Part shown: in pieces, positions 1-4,858 of the stretch
Layout: every line of letters begins with the position of its first letter
Numbering within the stretch: position 1 is the stretch's first letter
Assembly (NCBI GenBank): GCA_900765575.1
Contig: CAAFRW010000221.1
Location: forward strand, 1 to 5,158
Direction of reading: 5' to 3'
Length of the DNA stretch: 5,158 bases
Source: Bacteroidaceae bacterium
GTDB taxonomy: Bacteria > Bacteroidota > Bacteroidia > Bacteroidales > Bacteroidaceae
Notes under the pieces: model-generated
What the model was told of the DNA's origin: nothing
What the model saw: the letters and a program-made list of their open reading frames with translations, nothing else
Database searches by the model: none
Made by a program: the position numbers and the translations under genes

Positions 1-869
1 CCGTTGATAAAGGCTCCACTTTTAGCTGTACTATAGAGTTTGGCAATTTCAACATATTCATTTAACGAAACATTGACCGGAATGTTCGGGAAACTTAAAA
101 TTTCAGCTAGAGCTATTTGCATAATAATGACATCCATGAATGCAACACGGTCCAATTCCCAGTTTTTGGTGTTTTCGCTCAACAGATGACGATAGTAGTC
201 GGCATTAAGAATAGTGCGGCGGAATAACCGGCGTGCGAAATCCTGGTCTTCTTCGTCTTTGAATTCCGGAAGCAGAGGTTGCTTGGAACCATTTTTTTCT
301 TCAAAGCGTTTGATTGTTTTCAGAACAAATGTATCTACAATCTCCTTATCGTCATTCCAATATAAACTCTGGTCTTCCAAGCATTGGTCCAGTTCTTCGT
401 TATTGAAAATAATGTTTTTGTACAACTTGCGCCAAAGCTCGCGGTCGGCATCATACGAAGAAGTCTCGTCGGCCATATATTCTTTATAATATTCGCTGTT
501 CACGATTTTTTCATATAAAGATTTAATAAATTCCGGTTCGTTGTTCCATGTCTTCTTTTGATTGTTTACGAAATCGGAAAGCTGTTCGTTGACTTCTAAC
601 TGCGCGATAAAGCGGTTTTCAACGAATTTCATGTTCGGCAACAATTCTTCTTTGGTTGGTTTCAGTTTATTTTTTGCTGCCATAATACGTTTATTCGCGT
701 ACTTGGTTACTTCTACCATTAATAGTAACAAGTAATTATAAAGATCATACGCTTTCGACATACTAAAAAATAGTTCCTTCTCTGCGGTTTCTAAATTTTT
801 TCCGCCATTCTGATAGTAAGCATATACTATCTGTACAATCTTTAAACGAATAAGAACTCTGTTAATCAT
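1..869 (-). CDS. nusB: Transcription antitermination factor NusB, long Bacteroidetes form (3' end cut by window)
   Basis: NusB is a cytoplasmic all-helical RNA-binding protein. With NusE (S10) it binds boxA RNA and helps RNA polymerase read through rRNA operons. Translating the minus strand from the ATG at 869 gives 289 uninterrupted codons to the window edge. The C-terminal part (about 236-289) carries the NusB signature: NWELDR, a hydrophobic helix MDVIIMQIALAEIL, IPVNVSLNEYVEIAKLYS, then KSGAFIN, which normally precedes the last helix. Residues 1-60 (start MINRVLIRLK, then VQIVYAYYQ) resemble the N-terminal NusB helices. Between them lies about 130 charged residues (roughly 65-200) absent from the 139-residue E. 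coli protein. Bacteroides NusB proteins run to about 300 residues (from memory), so about 20 codons are probably missing. The start is chosen because a consensus promoter lies about 30 bp upstream. Family assignment is firm; the role of the insertion is unknown. Confidence 0.93.
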   Translation of the reverse strand, partial: MINRVLIRLKIVQIVYAYYQNGGKNLETAEKELFFSMSKAYDLYNYLLLLMVEVTKYANKRIMAAKNKLKPTKEELLPNMKFVENRFIAQLEVNEQLSDFVNNQKKTWNNEPEFIKSLYEKIVNSEYYKEYMADETSSYDADRELWRKLYKNIIFNNEELDQCLEDQSLYWNDDKEIVDTFVLKTIKRFEEKNGSKQPLLPEFKDEEDQDFARRLFRRTILNADYYRHLLSENTKNWELDRVAFMDVIIMQIALAEILSFPNIPVNVSLNEYVEIAKLYSTAKSGAFIN

Positions 870-897
870 AACTTTAATAATATTTACTAAGGAGTGG

Positions 898-929
898 CAA
901 AAGTAGATAAATTCCTTATTTAACACAAA
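898..929 (-). promoter_or_regulatory. Bacteroidetes-type promoter for nusB
   Basis: Read on the minus strand, there is a TTTG (-33 element) at 929-926, a 20-bp spacer, and TACTTTTG at 905-898. The latter matches the Bacteroides -7 consensus TAnnTTTG fully. A second TTTG sits directly upstream at 933-930. Transcription should begin near 890-893, giving nusB a leader of roughly 20-25 nt. The upstream flank (936-960) is A/T-rich. Predicted from sequence alone. Confidence 0.72.
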
Positions 930-1006
930 CAAATTACAATTTTTTGAGGAAAAAAGTTGTATGCACCCTAATATTTGTTTCAAACTTGAAGTTTCTTCTT
1001 ATTTCT

Positions 1007-1038
1007 TTTGCTCAGTATAAAAAAATTAAGCAATTTTG
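1007..1038 (+). promoter_or_regulatory. Probable promoter for the PUR-family gene
   Basis: A TTTG at 1007-1010 is followed by a 20-bp spacer and CAATTTTG at 1031-1038, which differs from TAnnTTTG only at its first base. The predicted start near 1044 leaves a leader of about 25 nt before the ATG at 1070. The leader has no recognisable Shine-Dalgarno sequence, which is common in Bacteroides. It diverges from the nusB promoter about 80 bp away. The imperfect -7 element makes this less certain than the other two promoters. Confidence 0.5.
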
Positions 1039-1069
1039 AAGCCGATTTTTAAATACATGACTTTTAATT

Positions 1070-1447
1070 ATGGACGAACTTAAAAAGAAAAGTGCAGTGG
1101 AAGCAGATAAGGAGATTGTATTCTCCAAATCAATTAAAGCCGGCAAACGCATCTATTATTTAGATGTAAAGAAGAACCGCAAGGAGGAGATGTTTCTTGC
1201 CATTACCGAAAGCAAAAAAATCGTGTCGGGAGAAGGTGATGATTCACAGGTGAGTTTTGAAAAACATAAAATCTTTTTGTATAAGGAGGATTTTGAGAAG
1301 TTCATGAGTGGTCTGACTGAGGCTATAAGCTTTATTACTGAAGAACAAGGCCCGGCCGTACCGAAACAAGTAAGCGAACCGGATGAGTTGGAAGAAGCGG
1401 AAGCCCCTCTTACTGAAAGAGAAATTAAAATAGATATAGATTTTTAG
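1070..1447 (+). CDS. PUR-family DNA/RNA-binding protein (DUF3276)
   Basis: This is a 125-residue protein. Residues about 14-92 match the single-repeat bacterial PUR fold: a strand-rich half (EIVFSKSIKAGKRIYYLDVK, then MFLAITESKKIV and HKIFLYKEDF) followed by a helix, FEKFMSGLTEAISFI. The basic, aromatic first strands are where PUR repeats contact single-stranded nucleic acid. Family knowledge: PUR proteins dimerise through such repeats, and the Borrelia homologue binds both DNA and RNA; the Bacteroides target is not evident here. The tail (about 91-125) is acidic and probably disordered. There is no signal peptide, so it should be cytoplasmic. It is divergent from nusB and precedes rplY, whose own promoter begins 11 bp after this stop, so it is probably a single-gene transcription unit. 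I saw no intrinsic terminator after it. The name is confident; the cellular role is unknown. Confidence 0.85.
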   Translation: MDELKKKSAVEADKEIVFSKSIKAGKRIYYLDVKKNRKEEMFLAITESKKIVSGEGDDSQVSFEKHKIFLYKEDFEKFMSGLTEAISFITEEQGPAVPKQVSEPDELEEAEAPLTEREIKIDIDF

Positions 1448-1457
1448 TCCTTAACTC

Positions 1458-1488
1458 TTTGATAGTTGGGAAATAAAATCTATCTTTG
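1458..1488 (+). promoter_or_regulatory. Consensus Bacteroides promoter for rplY-pth-hslR
   Basis: TTTG at 1458-1461, a 19-bp spacer, and TATCTTTG at 1481-1488 form a perfect match to the Bacteroides -33/-7 consensus. The following CACCCGC places the likely start at about 1493-1496. This leaves an unusually long leader of about 95 nt before the rplY ATG. A strong promoter fits a ribosomal protein gene. Confidence 0.82.
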
Positions 1489-1503
1489 CACCCGCTTTTT
1501 TAA

Positions 1504-1533
1504 ACATCGTGTGATTATAACACATCGTGTGAT
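1504..1533 (+). repeat. Tandem 12-bp repeat in the rplY leader
   Basis: ACATCGTGTGAT occurs at 1504-1515 and again, unchanged, at 1522-1533, separated by TATAAC. The two copies lie in the predicted untranslated leader of rplY, 55-85 nt before the start codon. The first copy's TGTG and the CACA overlapping the second can pair around a 7-nt loop, a weak hairpin. It may be a regulatory RNA element, a protein site, or a small chance duplication; the sequence does not decide. Confidence 0.6.
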
Positions 1534-1588
1534 GGTGAATTAGGCAAAAGAATAAACTTAATTTAGAGTAACACAATTTAGTAGAACA

Positions 1589-2182
1589 ATGAAAACAATT
1601 GATGTAAAAGGTACCGCAAGAACAGAACTTGGTAAGAAAGGTACTCGTAAAATTCGTAAGGCAGATGCAGTTCCTTGTGTATTGTATGGCGTAAAGAAAG
1701 ATGAGAATGGTAATCCTGTTGCTACAGCGTTTACTGTAACCAATGAAGGTCTTCGTAAGTTGGTTTATACTCCTCATATTTATGTTGTAAACTTGGATAT
1801 CGACGGACAAAGCTGCAAAGCTATCATGAAAGATATTCAATTCCATCCGGTAAAAGACAATATTCTTCACGTAGATTTCTATCAGATTACCGAAGATAAA
1901 CCTATTGTAATGGAAGTGCCTGTTGCAATGGAAGGTTTGGCAGAAGGTGTACGTGCCGGTGGTAAATTGCAATTGCAGGTTCGTAAGTTGAAAGTAAAAG
2001 CTACTTATGACAAGGTTCCTGAGAAACTGGTTATTGATGTAACAAGTCTTGGATTAGGAAAATCTATCAAGGTTGGCGAACTTTCATTCGAAGGTCTGGA
2101 AATCCTGAATGCAAAAGAAACTGTGGTTTGTGGTGTTAAATTGACTCGTGCCGCAAGAGGTGCTGCTGCAGCTGCTAAATAA
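1589..2182 (+). CDS. rplY: 50S ribosomal protein L25, long Ctc (TL5) form
   Basis: L25 binds 5S rRNA in the central protuberance of the large subunit. The 197-residue product is the two-domain Ctc/TL5 form rather than the short E. coli L25. The N-terminal RNA-binding domain (about 3-95) shows KGTARTELGKKGTRKIRKA, the VLYG turn, and HPVKDNILHVDFYQI at its end. The C-terminal beta-rich domain (about 101-184) begins KPIVMEVPVAMEGLAEGVRAGG. The tail TRAARGAAAAAK is Ala-rich and basic. The chosen ATG gives the canonical start MKTIDVKGTAR. The gene follows a perfect promoter and a 95-nt leader and is 21 bp upstream of pth. In Bacillus the homologue is the general-stress protein Ctc; no stress control can be read here. 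Confidence 0.96.
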   Translation: MKTIDVKGTARTELGKKGTRKIRKADAVPCVLYGVKKDENGNPVATAFTVTNEGLRKLVYTPHIYVVNLDIDGQSCKAIMKDIQFHPVKDNILHVDFYQITEDKPIVMEVPVAMEGLAEGVRAGGKLQLQVRKLKVKATYDKVPEKLVIDVTSLGLGKSIKVGELSFEGLEILNAKETVVCGVKLTRAARGAAAAAK

Positions 2183-2203
2183 ATTTAGACTGTATTCCTA
2201 TCA

Positions 2204-2767
2204 ATGAAATATTTGATTGTAGGACTGGGTAATATAGGCGATGAATATCGTGATACCCGTCACAACATAGGATTTAGAGTATTGGATGCCTTCGCCAAGG
2301 CATCCAATATTGTTTTTAGCGATGGCCGTTATGGAGCTACAGCCACCCTTTCATTGAAGGGTAGGCAACTGATATTATTGAAACCGTCTACCTATATGAA
2401 TCTGAGTGGAAATGCTGTCCGGTATTGGATGCAACAGGAGAAAGTTCCTTTGGAAAATGTGCTGATTGTGGTGGATGATTTGGCTCTGCCTTTTGGCGCG
2501 TTGCGTTTGAAGGGCAAAGGAAGTGATGCGGGACATAACGGATTGAAACATATTGCTGCCACATTGGGTACGCAAAATTATACTCGTCTTCGTTTTGGTA
2601 TAGGGAATGATTTTCCTCGTGGAGGACAAATTGATTTCGTACTCGGACAGTTTACGGAAGAGGATATGCAAACGATGGACGAGCGGGTAGCAATGGCTAT
2701 CGATATGATTAAGAGTTTCTGCTTGGCAGGTCTGGATATCACAATGAATCAATATAACAAAAAATGA
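2204..2767 (+). CDS. pth: Peptidyl-tRNA hydrolase
   Basis: Pth cleaves the ester bond of peptidyl-tRNAs released from ribosomes, recycling tRNA in the cytoplasm; it is normally essential. The 187-residue length is usual. All active-site residues known from E. coli are visible: Asn10 in GLGN, catalytic His20 in TRHNIGF, Asn66 in KPSTYMNLSG, Asp91 in VVDDLALP, and His111-Asn112 in GHNGLK. One small departure is GLGNIG, where most homologues have GLGNPG (Ile11 for Pro). The ATG at 2204 is 21 bp after the rplY stop with no terminator or promoter between, so the two should be co-transcribed. The 3' end overlaps the S4-domain gene by 4 bp (ATGA). Codons 25-36 encode a striking hairpin, annotated separately. 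Confidence 0.96.
   Translation: MKYLIVGLGNIGDEYRDTRHNIGFRVLDAFAKASNIVFSDGRYGATATLSLKGRQLILLKPSTYMNLSGNAVRYWMQQEKVPLENVLIVVDDLALPFGALRLKGKGSDAGHNGLKHIAATLGTQNYTRLRFGIGNDFPRGGQIDFVLGQFTEEDMQTMDERVAMAIDMIKSFCLAGLDITMNQYNKK
2278..2317 (+). terminator. Terminator-like hairpin plus U-tract inside pth
   Basis: ATTGGATGCCTT at 2281-2292 and its exact reverse complement AAGGCATCCAAT at 2297-2308 flank the tetraloop CGCC. The stem extends three more pairs outwards (2278-2280 with 2309-2311, one of them G-U), making 15 pairs. It is followed directly by GTTTTT at 2312-2317. Stem, short loop and U-run have the form of an intrinsic terminator in the direction of pth transcription. It lies about 75-115 nt into the coding sequence, encoding VLDAFAKASNIVF. 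Whether it terminates transcription in cells is untested; active translation of pth would tend to prevent folding. Confidence 0.5.
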
Positions 2768-3174
2768 GTGAGGCAAGGATAGATAAATGGCTTTGGGCTG
2801 TGCGTATATTTAAAACCCGCACGATTGCTGCCGAAGCATGCAAGAAGGGGAGAATCACCATCAATGGTTCACAGATAAAGCCTTCTCGCATGATTAAGCC
2901 GGGAGAGGTGATTCAGGTACGTAAATCTCCTATTACTTATTCTTTTAAAGTATTGCAAGCTATTGAGAAGCGGGTAGGAGCCAAGTTGGTGCCTGAAGTG
3001 ATGGAAAACGTAACGACTCCCGACCAGTATGAACTTTTGGAATTGAGTAAAATTAGCGGTTTTGTTGACAGAGCCCGCGGAACCGGCCGACCTACCAAGA
3101 AGGATAGGCGTAGCTTGGATGAGTTTACGGCTCCCGAGTTTATGGATGAATTTGATTTCGACCTTGATGAATAA
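2764..3174 (+). CDS. hslR: S4-domain RNA-binding protein, HslR/Hsp15 family
   Basis: Hsp15 of E. coli binds free 50S subunits that still carry a nascent chain on tRNA and helps return them to the cycle. This 136-residue protein has an S4 RNA-binding domain at about 4-65: RIDKWLWAVRIFKTRTIAAE, CKKGRITINGSQIKPSRMIKPG, then a closing strand. The family-specific basic block GRPTKKDRR (108-116) matches RRPDKKERR in E. coli Hsp15 and separates it from generic S4 proteins. The tail after about 118 is strongly acidic (DEFDFDLDE). The start codon lies in the pth stop (ATGA, 4-bp overlap), implying translational coupling with an enzyme that also acts on peptidyl-tRNA. The alternative is a function closer to RqcP, the S4 partner of RqcH in Firmicutes; sequence alone does not separate these roles, but the C-terminal block favours HslR. 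Confidence 0.88.
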   Translation: MSEARIDKWLWAVRIFKTRTIAAEACKKGRITINGSQIKPSRMIKPGEVIQVRKSPITYSFKVLQAIEKRVGAKLVPEVMENVTTPDQYELLELSKISGFVDRARGTGRPTKKDRRSLDEFTAPEFMDEFDFDLDE

Positions 3175-3240
3175 GATAGTGCCGGATAAAATATTCAATT
3201 CTTTTACTGTATAACTTCTGTTCTGTCCCAATCTCGGTAG

Positions 3241-3289
3241 AATAGAAAAATAAAACGAACGTTCATTTTCTTAGAAACGAACGTTCGTT
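3241..3289 (-). terminator. Possible terminator for the susD-thioredoxin transcript
   Basis: In minus-strand RNA, palindrome copies 2 and 1 can pair with each other. Bases 3289-3279 pair with 3264-3254 (11 pairs); after one A-C mismatch, four more pairs close a 4-nt loop. The stem is followed by UUAUUUUUCUAUU (3253-3241). This stem plus U-rich tail is terminator-like in the minus direction, about 180 nt after the thioredoxin stop. Modest G+C content and competing pairing with copy 3 reduce confidence. Confidence 0.4.
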
Positions 3290-3334
3290 ATCATGAAAGC
3301 GAACGTTCGTTTGGTCTACAATGAACGTTCATTT
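3254..3334. repeat. Array of four GAACGTTC palindromes at exact 22-bp period
   Basis: The 8-bp palindrome GAACGTTC begins at 3257, 3279, 3301 and 3323, so centre spacing is exactly 22, 22 and 22 bp. The shared site is AAYGAACGTTCRTT with one deviation (AGC for AAY in copy 3). Copies 2 (AACGAACGTTCGTT, 3276-3289) and 4 (AATGAACGTTCATT, 3320-3333) are perfect 14-bp palindromes. The bases between sites are only partly alike, so the palindromes look better conserved than the rest of the unit. Two helical turns between centres would put bound dimers on nearly the same face of DNA, as in multi-site operators. GAACGTTC-centred palindromes resemble operators of some TetR-family regulators (inference). 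As RNA, adjacent copies can also pair: copies 2 and 3 form a 15-pair stem (3275-3289 with 3298-3312). Confidence 0.9.
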
Positions 3335-3466
3335 AAAAGGTTCTTTCCGGCTTCTGAAAATAGCTTCTGTTTCCCTTCTTTTTGATTACTTCCTGTTTGT
3401 AAGTAAATCTTGTTATTCTAATGTTTTTTTTTAGGCTACTTGCTTCCGGCAATGAGCATGTCACTT

Positions 3467-4858
3467 TTACTTCTCTTTCTTCAATAATTGTTCTAATTGT
3501 TGTCGCAATTTGGGGTCGGAGGGACGTTTACCGAAGGCATCGATAATTTTTCCTTCACCATCGATGATGACAATGCGCGGTACAGAACGAATGCCTAAAT
3601 GATTAGCCAATTCCGATTTGAATCCGTTCGGTACATTCAAGTGTTTCATGGCATCTTTTTTCCCTTTAACCATCTCTTTCCAAGTATTGAATAATTGGTC
3701 TCCGGTGTCTAACGATAGGGAAAGGAAACAAATGTTTTGTTCTTTCATCTCTTCGGCAAGCTGTTCCATATAGGGCATTTCGGCTTTGCAGGGGATGCAT
3801 CCCGTAAACCAGAAATCCAGTACTCTTATTTTTCCTTTGTCCGAGCTCGAATTATATACATTACCTTCTACATCCTGTGCGGTGAATTCCGGCATGGAAG
3901 ACCCCCGTACAATGTCTTTCACTTTTTCTTTTGTTGCTTCAAAGCGTTTGGCCACCTCTTCCAGTTCGTTCCGGTCTTCGGCTAAAATAAAAGGGCGGGC
4001 GTCTGCCAGGTAAGTCGGATAATCGTCGGAATAACCTTTTTGGAGAACCAAATCCAGGTAACGGACCAGAAATTTGGAACGTAATATAGGATTCTCTATC
4101 CGTTCAGCATAAATTTTAATGAAATGTTCGGCCGATGTGGGCAGGATACCGTTCTTTTCCATGGTTTCGAGTGACTCTTGCAGAGTAGAGAACCATTTGG
4201 GATAAAACAATAAATAGGCATCGTCGAAACGTAATGTCCGCAGGAAATCATAATAGTGCTCCGGCAGATTAAAGTCTTTACTGAATATCTTCAGCGTTGC
4301 AGGTCCGTTGATGCGGATATTAACATATTGTCCATCCAGAAAAGCGGAATGGATGCGGACGAACTCTTCCGGAAAAGAGGACGCAGCAAGCTCTTTTTTA
4401 TATTGCTCCTTTACCGAGTCGTTATAAGCTAACCATTCCATTGAATAAGATTGGATGGTGGTTTGTGGAGTGTTTCCGGTAAAAGGATGTTGCTCAATAA
4501 ATTGGTTGAGTTCTGCATGAGTGCCTGTGTAGCTGATGTTCCGATTGCCGTGGTCTGTTATCTTCAAATCGGTTCCGGGAGTAAGATACACGGTATGGTA
4601 ACCCATTTCGGAGTCGATATATTGGTAGTAAGCCGGCTCTTGTAAAGAGTAGGTGAGTGTGTGTTGTTCTGGTTTAATCTCTACAAACTGACTTGTCCGG
4701 TCTCCTTGGGGTTGGAAATACACTTTGGCATCTTTTTTATGGGTAATGATATGTACGGTTACATTCTCTTTTCCGGTAGAAGAGGCCGTAGCCTCCTGTC
4801 CGTATAGCATAGGTACGGACAGGAAGACGGTTATCAGATATAATATGAATTGTTTCAT
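3467..4858 (-). CDS. Secreted TlpA/ResA-like thioredoxin-fold protein with long N-terminal domain
   Basis: The predicted 463-residue thiol-disulfide oxidoreductase should be exported. Residues 1-20 form a signal peptide (MKQF, hydrophobic ILYLITVFLSVPMLYG), cleaved probably before Gln21; there is no lipobox cysteine, so it is likely periplasmic. Residues about 33-110 are strand-rich and end with a PGTDLKI and YTGTHAELNQF pattern typical of the N-terminal domains of Bacteroidetes thioredoxin-like proteins. Residues about 115-315 are mostly helical and unrecognised. Residues about 320-460 are the TlpA-like domain: MPEFTAQDVEG, VLDFWFTGCIPC with redox cysteines 354 and 357, and cis-proline 427 in SVPRIVIID. 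A third cysteine is at 377. The ATG shares one base with the stop of the SusD-like gene (TAATG), so translation is probably coupled and the protein serves that uptake locus. The thioredoxin domain is certain; its substrate and redox direction are unknown. Confidence 0.9.
   Translation of the reverse strand: MKQFILYLITVFLSVPMLYGQEATASSTGKENVTVHIITHKKDAKVYFQPQGDRTSQFVEIKPEQHTLTYSLQEPAYYQYIDSEMGYHTVYLTPGTDLKITDHGNRNISYTGTHAELNQFIEQHPFTGNTPQTTIQSYSMEWLAYNDSVKEQYKKELAASSFPEEFVRIHSAFLDGQYVNIRINGPATLKIFSKDFNLPEHYYDFLRTLRFDDAYLLFYPKWFSTLQESLETMEKNGILPTSAEHFIKIYAERIENPILRSKFLVRYLDLVLQKGYSDDYPTYLADARPFILAEDRNELEEVAKRFEATKEKVKDIVRGSSMPEFTAQDVEGNVYNSSSDKGKIRVLDFWFTGCIPCKAEMPYMEQLAEEMKEQNICFLSLSLDTGDQLFNTWKEMVKGKKDAMKHLNVPNGFKSELANHLGIRSVPRIVIIDGEGKIIDAFGKRPSDPKLRQQLEQLLKKEK
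4794..4824 (-). other. Perfect 11-bp hairpin in the thioredoxin signal-peptide codons
   Basis: TCCTGTCCGTA at 4794-4804 and its exact reverse complement TACGGACAGGA at 4814-4824 enclose a 9-nt loop. In the mRNA this covers codons 12-22, just after the start. It is followed at once by a second small stem (GAGGC, loop TACG, GCCTC). No U-tract follows, so it is not an intrinsic terminator. It could slow early translation or limit independent initiation, but may also be chance. Confidence 0.5.

Larger units (their letters stand above)
3175..3466. other. Convergent intergenic region
   Basis: This 292-bp A/T-rich region separates the 3' ends of hslR (plus strand) and the thioredoxin gene (minus strand). 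It holds the four-copy palindrome array and a terminator-like element, both listed separately. A 6-bp hairpin (TTACTT 3386-3391 with AAGTAA 3401-3406) and a run of nine T at 3424-3432 are also present; neither is convincing as a terminator. I found no open reading frame of note and no match to the Bacteroides promoter consensus on either strand near the array. Confidence 0.7.

Noticed and set aside
936..960. A/T-rich inverted repeat (ACAA, six T, GAGG, six A, then TTGT after one bulged base) between nusB and the PUR gene
   Set aside because: The stem is nearly all A-T, and it sits upstream of two divergent promoters where a terminator makes no sense; it is more simply an A/T-rich promoter flank.
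1451..1972. 173-codon open frame antisense to rplY
   Set aside because: It lies almost wholly opposite a certain ribosomal protein gene, has a Cys/Phe/His-rich composition unlike a real protein, and has no promoter or family resemblance; it is a shadow frame.
2345..2362. Second hairpin in pth (ACCCTT / AAGGGT)
   Set aside because: Only six pairs around a six-base loop and no following U-tract; expected by chance in coding DNA.
2375..2776. 133-codon open frame antisense to pth
   Set aside because: It is fully opposite the conserved Pth sequence, with low-quality composition and no recognisable motif.
3254..3334. Regular short repeats considered as a CRISPR array
   Set aside because: The conserved unit is at most 14 bp, intervals are about 8 bp and partly similar to one another, and no cas gene is nearby; the layout fits palindromic sites, not repeats and spacers.
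3254..3334. Palindromes considered as parS partition sites
   Set aside because: The core GAACGTTC lacks the CACGTG centre of the conserved bacterial parS sequence (TGTTNCACGTGNAACA), and no parA/parB is present.
3386..3432. Small hairpin and nine-T run downstream of the palindrome array, considered as the hslR terminator
   Set aside because: The stem is only 6 A/T-rich pairs with a 9-nt loop, and the T-run is 17 bp beyond its end, so stem and tract do not form a single terminator.
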